From Nectonema munidae (lineage: Eukaryota; Nematomorpha; Nectonematoida; Nectonematidae), in NCBI GenBank assembly GCA_030549495.1, contig JAUIRK010000018.1:1-64000 (forward strand): a stretch of 64,000 nucleotides of DNA, read 5' to 3'. The notes under the pieces were generated by a model. The model did no database searches. It worked only from the letters and a program-made list of their open reading frames with translations, and had not been told where the DNA came from. Shown here in pieces: positions 49,401-59,860 of the stretch. A program made the translations under genes and the position numbers. Numbering within the stretch: the stretch's first letter is position 1; the number at the start of each line of letters is the position of its first letter.

Positions 49401-52400
49401 GTTTTCCCTGAATAAGAAGAGGAAACTGTGGACTGGTCTTCGATAATGGTACACGTATATAATCTCTGACATCTAGTAGATTTGTGTGTTTTATCTTGAC
49501 GAGTGAAGAAAAACCCGTCTCACATAGGTAAGTGGTAGCAAACGGAATCAGAGCACACATAGCTCGCTTTACCACACGAGGATGGGCTTTTATTAATGCA
49601 CACCAGAATTCTTCAATGCTCTTTGTTTTGAACTCATTTCGTAACATTTCCTTTGTTCTCAGATCAATGAGATCATCCGTAGCAAGGTCTTCATCACTAA
49701 TGGAGTCTATGTCAGCAAGGAAAGGGTTACGTAAACATTTTTCAAATTTAAGGTCACCTAAGTAGAAGTAATTTTTGAAAGAGTTCTGAAGAGTACTCAA
49801 ATGTTTGCAGAATTGTTCTTGCAAAGAAATAAACATGGATTTACCACTTTCGATTCCATTCTGTAAAAGTATCTCTTCTAACATCGGAATGTTTGCATAG
49901 TTACCTGCCTTCAACCTTCTCCCACAGTGGCAGCTTTCCAAGAAAGGCTTGGAGTCTTTCTGAAGCATCCATAATGGTAACATCATTTCCTTGAATCGCA
50001 AATGTCACATAATTCATAAGGCTGAAAATATCTGCTAGAACTCTTCGCAATCAAAAGGTTCGGAAAGTGGACTTTCTTTTTCTTTCAAAAATAATGAAAC
50101 TTCTACTCGAAGTTCAAACAGACGTTTCAAGATTTGTCCTCTTGAAAGCCAACGAACTTCTGTGTGGTAGAGAAGAACTTCATATTGTGATCCCATTTCA
50201 TGACAAAATCTTTTGAAGAGACGATGATTCACAGATTTGGATCTGATGACGTTGACTACTTTCACGCAAGAAGAGAAGACTTCTTTCAGAATTGGTGGCA
50301 GAGTCTTTGACGCCAATGCATGCCGATGTAAAAAACAATGGGTGACAAACGCCTGGGGAGCTTCTTTCTGCACTAACGCAGCAAAACCAGATTTGTTGCC
50401 AAGCATTGCAGGTGCCCCGTCTGTACACAAAGAACCCAGATGTTTTTTCCAATCGAAGTTGTGCCTAGCTTTTGATAATATAACATTTATGTCTTATAAC
50501 TTATTGTTTACATTAGATACGGTCTTGAAAATTTTTAATGATTTATATATTGGAACACCTAACAATTATATATACATATTTCGCCAATAAACATCACAAC
50601 TTTGTAACAAATGTCATTCAAGATTTAGATTGGTGATAAAATAACTTAAGAAAAATTTAAAATAAAATTATTTTTTTTATCCTTAATCATCCTTGCTGCT
50701 TTTATTTCTGTATTCAGTTTTTGCAATTACGATGTCAAAATGTCTGAAAGTAATAATGATTTTTGCGCTTTACGTCAATTTTCTCAAAGAATATTATTTA
50801 AATTTTAAACAAAATATTTTTTTATACTAAATTAATTTGCCTATTCAAATTTAAAATTTGCATAAAAGTTGACACATGCTGAAATAAATTCTAAATATGT
50901 CTTAATATGTAAACTTTTGGAGATCTATTGTCGGGTTGTTTGAGATTAATGTAGAATTAGCTCTAGTGTTAGTATTAAAGTTAGTTTTAGCGTTCGCTTT
51001 AGGTTTAGTGACTGCAAAATCGTCAATGCACTTTAAACACCTTTTGACATTCTTGTCAAACTTTCCTATTTATTTGTATTAATACACGTGTGACAGTAAA
51101 ACATCTAGAAATTCATGCACACATGCATGCATACATACAAATACATACAAACACACATATGAGGTTATTTAAATGTTTAAACCAACTTTTCTGTTTTTAT
51201 CAAAACGTAAGTGGTTTATGGCTGCAGGTCAAACGGTTAGAAGCGCTGCTATCGATCTGAAGTTCCGGGTTTAAGCCTCGCTTCTGCTAGATTATCCATA
51301 GCTCAATGTTAGCTGCAAATTAGTACTATTTTCGATGAAAATACCACACCACCTTTAACCATTATCATAAAGATTCAAATTCAAAGTTACTACATTGTTT
51401 AATTGCTACATTGTTTTTATAATTTCATTTCATATGAGTTTATTTTTTGAAATGTGTGTACATTTCACCAACCAAAAACATACATATACTAAAATGCTTA
51501 AATCTCATCATGTTTTCGCAATTTGGAAGTCAAAATGTCTCCAAGTGTCAAACAAGTTTGCGGCATACGTCTGAAAATTTCTTTCACGAATATTTAAATT
51601 TTAAACAAAATATATTTTTTATACTAAATCAACCATGGAGATTTCATTTCTGGACCCAGTTTCCTTAATTAGGATGTGAAAATGTCTCAAATGTCTTTCA
51701 GTTTTGTGATTTACTTCTAAAAATTGCCTCCAAAAACGTTTATTTACTTTTTAAATAAAAATAAATTTTTTATACTAAATCACCCTTGGCGATTTGATTA
51801 CTCAACTCAGTTTTCGCAATTAGGATTTGGAAATGTGTGAAAGTGTCAATTTAGTTTGCAGTTTACATCTGAGAATGTGTCTCAAGAACATTTATTCACA
51901 TTTTAAATAAAATATATATATTTTTTTAATAAATCTGGCATGTTGATCTTATTGATGGACTCATTTTTACAATTAGGGTGTGAAAATGTGTCAAAGTGTG
52001 AATTTTATTTGTGGTTGACCAGTAAAAAATTTTTATATTATTTATATTTTTAATTTAATAATTTATTTATACTATATTAACTATGCTGGTTTCATTTTTG
52101 GACTCAGTTTTCGTAATTAGGTTATGCAAATATTAGGTCTAGTTTTTTTAGTCAAATTTCATTTTTGCGCTTTTGATAAACCTTTGGAATCTAACGTACT
52201 CAAAAATGAAGCCTCAATCTGCATAGGCATTTTCAATTTTTTTTATACAACTTTTAAATTGAATTTTATATGTTAATAAAGGTGTCGTCTTGTCTATCGT
52301 TAAAAAAGGGAGACTAAATGTTGAAAGCTTAGTCTCAAACGATCTGAAGCATAAATTACAAAGATAAAAGATGTCACCAATTACCCTATTCATTAATAAT

Positions 52401-52640
52401 TACGTTTTGCTAGTATATAATATTTTCATACTTTGATCTAGTGTCGTCAGCTTTACCATATTTATATTTTATGGATCATCTATGAACTTATTTCGAAACA
52501 TTAAACTTACTTTTATTTTTGAATGAACAGAGAAGATTGGAAACGGTGAAAAACCCACCTCTAATTCTGTTGCTGCACTTCGTGGTGGCAATAAAAGACA
52601 TTCAAATGGTAAAGCATCGAGAAGAAGAGGAAGAAAGTGA
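43422..52640 (+). CDS. Gene B: secreted protein with CC...C motif and basic tail, three exons
   Basis: Exon 1 (43422-43609) encodes a signal peptide, MLLASPLLFALLPLIHGNNA, and a spacer ending EDRSPLWSRGN. Its donor GC|GTAAGT is ideal and leaves two bases of a codon. Exon 2 (47342-47418) follows CTTCCTTTTTTCAG, supplies the third base, and encodes NDQATTTTTYCCKGFTRSFR plus DHGCP; its donor is CCAA|GTAATT. Exon 3 (52531-52640) follows GAATGAACAG, completes the split codon, and encodes KIGNGEKPTSNSVAALRGGN and then KRHSNGKASRRRGRK before TGA. Every junction keeps phase, giving 375 bp or 124 residues. A pyrimidine tract ending CTCTCTCAG just before the ATG suggests an untranslated upstream exon. 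Three cysteines is an odd number, so an exon may be missing. The CCxGF...GCP spacing recalls the end of EMI/Nimrod-type modules, but that is a guess. Confidence 0.45.
44623..44885 (-). pseudogene. Merlin/ISXO2-like transposase fragment
   Basis: Minus-strand pieces read RISPTEIIQTHILRRSIVLS then DGWSAYKNISNL, matching the catalytic Asp block of the ISXO2-like/Merlin DDE domain (SDGWxAY). After a frameshift, YDHWIVIHKRNFVDPNDINN and HAQKIENRGPKENLR match the H...NFVDP...HTQxIE block. It lies in intron 1 of gene B. Confidence 0.6.
45415..45579 (+). CDS. Unrecognised open frame in intron 1 of gene B
   Basis: The frame reads VVQSGLMRSIPLFLKYFRTN, then VCQDVVVEKLEDNEEGDTSS and ESEKANFEGISNNN before TAA, after a possible acceptor TTGATAAATTTTAG. 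The acidic, serine-rich composition looks coding. I recognise no family; it may be a transposase tail. Confidence 0.2.
   Translation, partial: VVQSGLMRSIPLFLKYFRTNVCQDVVVEKLEDNEEGDTSSESEKANFEGISNNN
45771..46407. mobile_element. Foldback-type element with repetitive arms
   Basis: The left arm (about 45771-45930) and right arm (about 46260-46407) are inverted copies. Both start AGC(A/T)AGTCCCAAAATAGC at the outer edge and consist of many short words such as CCAAAATAGCTAGT and GTATACC. About 330 bp of unrelated DNA separates them. No target duplication is clear and no protein is encoded. Confidence 0.65.
46536..46681. mobile_element. hAT MITE, 146 bp, with perfect 8-bp target duplication
   Basis: It starts CAGTAGTGGGATTCA and ends with the exact inverse. 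The second half of the inverted repeat (CAGTCGGTTC) is offset on the left by an 11-base insertion. The flanks are identical: ACAACAGT at 46528-46535 and 46682-46689. The 8-bp duplication and CAG...CTG ends identify a hAT-type MITE. Confidence 0.85.
48627..48925. mobile_element. Probable hAT-like MITE
   Basis: TTAGAGATGTATCGGATG near 48635 and the inverse TTAGAGATGAATGCGC near 48920 form imperfect terminal repeats. The interior is rich in GATGCGGATATC words, common in hAT MITEs. No convincing target duplication was found. Confidence 0.4.
49142..50458 (-). pseudogene. SCAND3/ZBED-type hAT transposase, 5'-truncated
   Basis: On the minus strand, WKKHLGSLCTDGAPAMLGNK is followed by THCFLHRHALASKTLPPILK and LLYHTEVRWLSRGQILKRLF in one frame (to 50035). 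A second long frame (50001-49381) contains KSIEEFWCALIKAHPRVVKR and TTYLCETGFSSLVKIKHTNL, the hAT dimerisation block. Only about one break separates the two. The BED finger and N-terminal half are missing. A hAT end (CAGGGGTTTTTAAAG) starts at 49142; the opposite end was not found. It lies in intron 2 of gene B, antisense to it. Confidence 0.8.
50700..52140. repeat. Ancient tandem repeat, unit about 150 bp
   Basis: The motif CAGTTTTCGCAATTAGGATG and a following AAAATGTCTCAAAGTGTCAA recur in diverged form at about 51510, 51657, 51810, 51962 and 52105, with spacings of 143-153 bp. An outlying copy is near 50716. Each unit also carries TTTTTTATACTAAATC. The stretch between the outlier and the array holds other DNA, including a tRNA-like head. 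Confidence 0.7.
51226..51300 (+). repeat. tRNA-like SINE head
   Basis: GGTCAAACGGTTAGAAGC and CCGGGTTTAAGCC stand at A-box and B-box distances, but the B box deviates from consensus at about three positions. It is probably the head of a decayed SINE. Its family seems different from the copies at 30596 and 38392. Confidence 0.35.
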
Positions 52641-52695
52641 CAACACATTTTACTCTTCATTTTTTCAATTCATTATTTTGATTTGTTTTTTTCCA

Positions 52696-52701
52696 AATAA
52701 A
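52696..52701 (+). terminator. Polyadenylation signal of gene B
   Basis: AATAAA lies 56 bp after the proposed stop codon at 52640, a normal position for a 3' end. Confidence 0.4.
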
Positions 52702-52943
52702 ATGTGATTTTTAATAAGAAAAGTGTGTTTAGCATTTTTCAATTAAAAGTGATGAAACACTTCACCACCTGATACTTCATATAGAAATGTTTCATAATAA
52801 AACATAAAAGTATTGATGTATAAACATCAATTAGACATAACTTGTTTTTGCAAAAAATTTTCCATGACATTTTCTGGAAAATAATGGATTTAAAAATGCG
52901 AAATTTATATCTTCCTTCAATCAAAATCTATTCGTTTTGAAGA

Positions 52944-53490
52944 ATGTTTCGAAGAATACACTCGAACTTTAAGCACAATTTTTTGGAAAATAGTGATCCT
53001 TTGAATACAAAAAATTGTGTGTATAAAGTAAAATGTAATGACTGTCCTGCTTCCTACATTGGTGAAACTGAAAGAACCTTACATATCCGGATCCACGAAC
53101 ACAGGTATCTCTTTAATAAAGCACTGCAGAACCGTGATCAGGTAAACAGACACCCCAATAACATGATTTCAATTTCGAAGATGTACGCATCCTTTGCACC
53201 TCTCCATCTCCTCATCAACTCTTATTTCTCGAAGCTTGGCATACTTTACGCGAACCCAACTCCATTAACTTACACATCGAAGTACCTCAGATATACACCA
53301 CGTTATAACAACTTTATTCTACTTGCATTCTTTGCCTACATTTCCCCTCCAGCTAATTAGCTTTCGCTTCATAGCTTTTCACTTACTGCACCTTTTCTTA
53401 CATTATTCTTTATTTTACTTGATAAAGAAACGTTGCCGTTTCGAAAAATTTTGTATCGTTTTTCACGTTCTTGTTCCTAATAAAGATTCT
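52944..53490 (+). mobile_element. Penelope-like element, GIY-YIG endonuclease fragment
   Basis: CVYKVKCNDCPASYIGETER followed by TLHIRIHEH is the GIY-YIG nuclease signature found at the C-terminus of Penelope-like retroelements. The reverse transcriptase is absent. Downstream DNA (AAAGAAACGTTGCCGTTTCG near 53427, ending AATAAAGATTC) resembles the 3' region of such elements. It is a broken fragment immediately downstream of gene B. Confidence 0.65.
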
Positions 53491-55339
53491 ATAAAATTTT
53501 AATTTTTTCATTTAACTAGCAAATGGAATAACCTATCAATTGTATTCGATTTGAAGAATGTTATTGAACTATTTATATGTTCTTTTTTATTATGTTTTTA
53601 GTGAGGAATAAGAGATATGAAAATCGAAAAAGTATCCTATTTTTTTAACAAAATATTAATTGCAGATAATTTTATAAAAATTTTTGGGGCTAATTAATAA
53701 ATACGCGAATTTTTTTCAGTTTCTTTTAAAAAAAAGGAGTTTAGTTCTTTTCTGTTTTCACAAAAAAATAAAATATTTAATTCTATATTTTGAGTATTTC
53801 TCAGTTTATCATGTTTTAAATTAATATTTGCAAAATTTTTTGCATTGGGTTTTACGAACGTGCAATTCAATTTAAAATTGATCCTGATATTGCGATGTGT
53901 CATCAACCTCAATACTTTAAGACAAAATAAACTTTTTTATATTTAATACTATGAAAACTTTTATAGTTCTAAATTTTTCAAAATAACATTAACTTCTTGA
54001 TGATAACAAATCAGTATAATACCACACATAACTTTAAACTTTCAAGTTTAATACCACTTAAAGAGATTAATATAAATTTAATTGTAGTAAAACTCATCAA
54101 AAAACAATTTTTAAACAAATGTCTCCCTATTTACTCATATCAAAATCAAAGACTGAGTAAATTTTGGTATAAAAAGTAAACGAATTAGTCTCCCTTTTAT
54201 TTGTATCAATTGATAAGCAAAGATAAATTAAGGTATAAATGGGGTTATAACAGATAAAAGTTATGATCGGTGTTTCATGTCTTCATACTTTTATGCTGTT
54301 GTCTCCCCTGTCCTCCAACCTTTGAGTTTTTAGAAGATATCAAAACATGGGACATTTTTTCAAAACTCATAAAATGAAATTAATTTGTATATTGTAAACG
54401 ATGTTATATATTTTTTGACATGAAAGCGTCATTAAACTACCAGGAAAATGGTATCAAAAGATACAGATAGCGATTTTAGGAAAAGTTACGAAATTTGAAG
54501 TGATATAATTCAGTCAATTTTAAACAATTAATTTTTTTGCATGATCAAACCAAGTACGTTTTTAAATTTTTTTGGATGCGGCTTCAATTAAACTATATCT
54601 GTATATATTAAACAATATTTTTTTTCTATTTATTAATTAATTATATAAATGAATATAAGTATAAATCTAAGAAATGGATTATTATAAAAACGTTATACCT
54701 TCAAATTTTATTTGTTCAAAAAACAATTCAATGTCCAACTTTAAAGAAATCAGTTTCTAATTTTTATTCAATTTAATCTGCATATTCGGAATCAGGATAG
54801 AATGCTTAATGTAAAACTATAATAAAGAAGTGAAGTGTATGATCGTTGCGTTCTATCCAAGATTGCATTTAATAAAAACAGAAGTTGCAATTCCAAATGC
54901 ACCTAATTTCGAACCGGTTAACCAAAAAAAAGCCAAATGTTCAAAAATACAAAACTTAGCCATCATTTTGTACTCATAAACCAAAATTTGTATCCACCAT
55001 TCCAGGAAAAATGTAAAAGGTGGTTCACTCTGTTTCTGTCAATGAAGAAGTAAAAGAAAAAAAGTAGTGATGTAGCGATCGCAATTTTTTGACCGATATC
55101 GATTCTGATTCCGATTACCATATAAAATGTCGATAACGATGCTCGAATGAAATGCGAGTAATGAGGGTGCGTAAACGTAACGCGCATCGTATGCCCCCAT
55201 TGAAGAGAAAATGTCAAATTAGAGTCGCGACTATGGGGCTGAGAACCTATAAGTTATGTACTAAGACGCATTTGTGCTTACAGGAAAAAGGAAACAAAGA
55301 ATACACTTTTCTCAAAGTAATAACATATTGAGTTGATAC
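53491..55339. other. AT-rich DNA with a possible hAT end
   Basis: Near 55060-55120, GTGATGTAGCGATCGCAA and GATATCGATTCTGATTCCG resemble one end of a hAT-type element, without a visible partner. Nothing else was recognised. Confidence 0.35.
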
Positions 55340-56009
55340 TAGAGCTTCTGATTTCTCGATAAAATTTAATTCTCGAGAAACGAGGAAAAATATATATGAT
55401 TCTCGAGACTCGAGAAGTTAAAAAATATTTTACGAAAAAAATATTTTGTTTTATTATTAAAATAACTTTTTAAAAAACAAGAGCATATAAAGTTTCGTTT
55501 TTCAAACTCAATCGTTTTGGAGATAAAATTCTTCCGCATTGACAAGAAGTTGGTTGGATGCATAAAAGAGAATTTTTTAACAATTGTATTGATTCTGATA
55601 AATCAAAATTTTTGTTTTGTTTGAACATCTGTAGTTCTTCTTCTATTGTACTAACTTTTTCTTCTTTTTTATCATACATGAATTCTTTAATTTCTCTATT
55701 TAAACTTTGAGTTAGAGATTCTTCTACAAACTCATCAACAGATTTGACTTGAATTTGGCTTTCTTGTATAACAGTTCCATGCTCCGAATAATGAGAAAAT
55801 ATTTTATCAAAAATATTTTTTGCACATTCTAAAATTTCTTCAAAATTTGAATATTCAAAAGTTGATCGTGCATTACACATAATTATTTATTTTTTATTAA
55901 ATAAAAAAATTTTTTAATTCTTTAGTCTCGACAAAAATTTCTCGAGAATGAAGAAATAAAAAAATTCTAAAATGCTCGAGAATCGAGAAATCTCGAGACA
56001 GAAGCTCTA
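55340..56009 (-). mobile_element. Outer hAT element of a three-level nest
   Basis: Terminal repeats TAGAGCTTCTG at 55340 and the inverse CAGAAGCTCTA ending at 56009 enclose about 670 bp. The 8-bp target duplication GTTGATAC is at 55332-55339; its right copy is split, GTT at 56010-56012 and GATAC at 58022-58026, by the second hAT. A minus-strand frame (55880-55470) reads SFDLSESIQLLKNSLL-like sequence and then CIQPTSCQCGRILSPKRLSL, a hAT C-terminal block (PPTSxxxER.FS...R..L). Only the C-terminal part is present, so this is a deletion derivative. Confidence 0.75.
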
Positions 56010-56012
56010 GTT

Positions 56013-58013
56013 CAGTGGTTCTTAACCTTTAGGATATGTTTACCCCTAAATATTATGAAAAAATTTTTTATGACCCCTATAAAATTCTTTTTGATTCAGC
56101 CATTTAAAGTTAAAAACAAGAAAATTTACATGTTATATTTTATAATACAAAACTTGTTAAAAGAAAGTTTAATTGAAAAATTTTATTTAAATTAATATAA
56201 TCTAACAAATTCAGTATAATTTAATTCGAATGCTGGTATTGTTTGTCAGGCAAAAGTTTTTCAAAACATGGTGTAATGCTCAACAAACAGCATCTCGTGT
56301 CTGAATCAATTGCAAGCTTATTACGTGCACTTATTTTTAAAGACATCATTGCACAAAACCCAGTCTCGCAACGATAAGTTGAAGGTGACTGTATCAAAAA
56401 AATCATAGCACGTTTGGAAAGAATAGGATAAACGGTTTTTAATTTGGCCCAGAATGATGGAAATGCTTGCTCGGAAAAATCGAGTTTTAATTGACTGTTT
56501 TCTCTTATTTGAAGAAACTCCACTTTGGCAGCAACGTCAGAGTCATCAATGCTACTTTCGCTCACTGAAAAAGGTCTGGTGATCCAAATGTCATTAGAAC
56601 GGCTATTTAACTTCGGAAAATAGTTTTCAATTGCTTGATTGCAAGCAACATGTGTGAGATTTAAAATGATGTTTGATTTTAAGAGCAAAACTGATTGCAT
56701 CATACAATCAGGATTAATGAATACATCAAATAGAAATAGTTTTGCAACTGATAGAAAGACGTTCATGAAAAGCAAATGGAAAAGAGACTTGAAGGAAATT
56801 AGCCTTTATTCTGCGGTTTTGTAGACCTAGAGAAAGCGTATGATAGGGTTCCAAGGGATGTTGTGTACTGGAGTCTAAGAGAAAAAGGTATTAGTGAAAA
56901 GTTAGTGAGACTAGTTAAGGAAACCTATAGAAACTCTAAAACTTCCATCAGAACAATGAACGGATACTCACAGGAATTCGACATAAAAGTAGGGTTACAC
57001 CAAGGCAAAATAAAAGCATTGAGCCCTTTTTTTTTGCAGTTGTTATTGATGAAATCTCCAAAAATATCAGAAAAGAAGGAGTAAATGAACTTTTGTTTGC
57101 CGATGACTTAATAATTATGGCAGATAGTGAAAAAGAATTACAGGAAAGACTAAGTATATGGCAAAAAAGTCTCGAGGAAAAAGGCCTAAAGTTGAATGCA
57201 GGCAAAACCAAAGTGATGAAGGTTAGTAGAAATGACAAGACTGAGATAAGAATAAAAGACGTTCATGGAATTGAGTTAAATCAAGTTAAAGCGTTCAAGT
57301 ATTTAGGATCAGTTATTGAGATGGAAGGAGGATGTTGTAAAGACGTTCAGTCGAGATTGAATGCGAGTTGGGCAAAATGGAGAGAGGTTAAACCTGTTCT
57401 AAACGATAGAAAACTAGCCATGAATTTAAAGGCCAAGGTATATACATCAATAGTTAGACCCATCATGACTTACGGATCAGAATGTTGGTGTCTGAGAAAT
57501 AATGAAAAGAAAAAGCTAGAAGTGTCGGAAATGAAAATGCTGAGAATGATGCTGAACGTTACGAGAAAAGATAGGATTAGAAATGAAGAAGTGAGACATA
57601 GAACAAGAGTGACGACGAGTGTTATAGATGTAATGGAAAGAAACAAGATGAGATGGTATGGACACGTACGTGCTAAGAAGAAAAAGCGATGAAAAAATAA
57701 AGATAGCGTACGATGCGCCTGTACAAGGAAAGAGAAAAAGAGGAAGGCCAAGATTGAGATGGAGGGATGATTTGAAAAGATCCATGGAAAAATTTGGGTT
57801 GAAAGAAAGCGATGCGAAGGACAGAAACCTATGGAGAAACAGGATCAAGCCATCGACCTCCATTTAGGGGATAAGATGATGAAGAAGAAGAAGAAGAAAG
57901 ACGTTCATGAGGATACACTTTTTGATACCAAAAGTTTTTCATGACCCCTGCAAAAACTTCAAACGACCCCTAAAGGGGTCACGACCCCCCCCCCCCCAGG
58001 TTAAGAACCACTG
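56013..58013 (-). mobile_element. Middle hAT element (ZBED5/FAM200-type), itself interrupted by a LINE
   Basis: Ends are CAGTGGTTCTTAACCT at 56013 and the inverse AGGTTAAGAACCACTG at 58013. The target duplication CTCTAGTT is perfect (56005-56012 and 58014-58021). A minus-strand frame from 56775 to 56221 includes FSEQAFPSFWAKLKTVYPIL, SKRAMIFLIQSPSTYRCETG and FCAMMSLKISARNKL, the hAT dimerisation region. Without the LINE the element is only about 860 bp, so it was already a deletion derivative keeping the transposase tail. Confidence 0.85.
56769..57894 (+). mobile_element. 5'-truncated RTE-like LINE inside the hAT
   Basis: The fragment starts inside the reverse transcriptase: FCGFVDLEKAYDRVPRDVVY (about 56808), GLHQG, LLFADDLIIMADSEKEL (about 57090; FADD is the catalytic motif), LKLNAGKTKVMKVSR, VKAFKYLGSVIEM, IRPIMTYGSECW-like, MRWYGHVRAKKKK and RKRGRPRLRWRDDLKRSMEK. 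A frameshift lies in the T-run near 57030 and another near 57690. A stop lies just inside the 5' end. The 3' end is GATGAA/GAA-rich, as in RTE-clade LINEs. Target duplication AGAAAGACGTTCATGA (16 bp) stands at 56753-56768 and 57895-57910. Confidence 0.88.
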
Positions 58014-58026
58014 CTCTAGTTGATAC

Positions 58027-59379
58027 CCATCTAATCGCTATATATAATGCTAGAAAAGACCAAAACGAACGACCATAATAATCAGACGATATCTAATGAA
58101 AAGCAGAAGATTTGAATTAAAGAGCATTGAAAAACGCAGACTAACTATTTTTTTAAAAGTGAATGAGAAAATTCTGAAGAATATCCAATGAAAGCTGTGC
58201 GAAATGTTTGACTCATAGTTCTTTATTTCTAATGGGTTGTTTGCGTTATGAAGAAATTTTTAAATAAGAAAAAAAGAATTTACTATTTATCTTTAATTGT
58301 ATTGCTTATTTAATTACTCTTGTATTTGATATCACCCGCTGTCATTCACCCCCCCCCCCCTCCCCCTTCCATTTTATGCCTATAATAGTTAAGCACAGAT
58401 CGGTCTATAAATATCTAATGCCATTCTAATTGAAACGTTTTCCTTCTTTACGATGACGCAATAACGATTATTTTCCAAATATCGTCTTAATCATAAAAGT
58501 TTCATTGTGAAATAAAGTTGATAAAATGTGAAAGTTTATGTTTTGTATTTCTGTATCAGGTAGGAAAAAGTAAATCCCACTAAATTACATTTTATACCTC
58601 AATTTTTTACAATATGAGATTTGATTTAAAATATATTTGTGTTATGTTTATCCACTATAAACCTTAAAAACACTAACATCACTTTAAAACGTTCTTCATT
58701 ATGACAAGTGTTTCTTACACTATTTAAAACCAACTTTCTTTCAATGTTAAATTCATTTTTTAAATAAAATATCGTTGGCATAGCTTTGCCATGGATAATT
58801 CTCGCAAAGTTAGGTGAGGTCGGAAATAACGTTCAACAGAAAAGGCTGTATACAGCTTCATATTTGATTAATTGTCGTCAAATGTAAGGTGTGCGTAAGA
58901 GTTATTCGATGTGCTCGAAAATGAATTTTGAACTGTTTGGATAAAAAGATTGTAGAATGTGAATATTTTCTCGTTTTTAATAATTAATATATTAAGTTTT
59001 AATATCATTAAAACAAATGGTAAATGAAATTTTGACACGATATTTTTTTCAGATATTTCATTATATACAGTATAGTGAAACGAATTTATTATGTTAAAGC
59101 CTAAGCTCGCTCGCCACTAATCGGAACTAGGGTTTACTTCAGTTAAAATATAGCAAGTGAAAGTAGAAGTAATGAGTATCGTTGAGAGAAGAGTCTTTTA
59201 TATAGTTGAAAGAAAGGGCGATGAAGTATGTGCATTTTAAAAGCAAGTAATTGCATCTGTCCTCGAAGACACTTTTACTCATAGAAGTACACAAAAATTA
59301 CATGACATATACGTTAAGGTTTTGAATGTTTTTAATATTGAATTAAAAATTTATATGGTAAAAAATATATGGAATTTTG
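58027..59379. other. AT-rich DNA, nothing recognised
   Basis: It has a C-rich tract at 58348-58372 but no supported gene or element ends. Confidence 0.45.
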
Positions 59380-59860
59380 GATTTGCTCGTATTATATCAT
59401 CTTTAAGAGAAAAAGGAGAAAGAGGTGAAATTTTGTCGTAAGAATCAATGAAGCGTAATAAGCTTAAACGGCATTTGAAATCAAAACATACAAAACTCGT
59501 AAATAAAAGTTCCGCCTTCTTCAAAATAAAGCTGATCAATTTAAAAAAGTTCATTTTAACCCTTTGAAGACCAAAATTTTGAAGACTTATAGTCTGATTT
59601 ATTTTTCAATGCAATTTTATATATCTAGAGCAGACGATTTTCATTTCCTGGGACACATGTGTCCCATCGGTCTTCAAAGGGCTAACAGCGAAGCGTATTT
59701 ACAACCAAAAGAAAAAGCTGCTTTATTGGCATCTTAAAGAGTATCTTAAAAATTGGTAGAGCAAAATAACCTTACATGATCGGCAAAGATTCGCCTGCTA
59801 CATGAGATATTGATGATATCCATAGAAAAAGCAGCAGACTCTAAAATCTTGATCTCTTTC
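59380..59860 (+). pseudogene. BED-finger (ZBED-type hAT) N-terminal remnant, split by a MITE
   Basis: SMKRNKLKRHLKSKHTKLVN followed by KSSAFFKIKL (59449-59540) is the second half of a BED zinc finger and its linker (usual form ESMKPSKLKRHLETKH). After the MITE at 59560-59681, LQPKEKAALLAS and, in another frame, ILKIGRAK and PYMIGKDSP match the conserved YxVAxRIAKAKKPxTIGE region. Several stops and frameshifts are present. The catalytic part does not follow. Confidence 0.6.
59560..59681. mobile_element. piggyBac-like MITE, 122 bp
   Basis: Terminal repeats CCCTTTGAAGACC at 59560 and the exact inverse ending GGG at 59681 are flanked by TTAA (59556-59559) and CTAA (59682-59685). A perfect 16-base palindrome GGGACACATGTGTCCC lies near the right end (about 59650-59665). 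Confidence 0.8.

Noticed and set aside
50237-50590. 117-codon plus-strand frame
   Set aside because: It is the antisense shadow of the SCAND3-type hAT transposase.
57470-57863. Minus-strand frames of 93 and 115 codons
   Set aside because: They are antisense shadows of the LINE reverse transcriptase tail.
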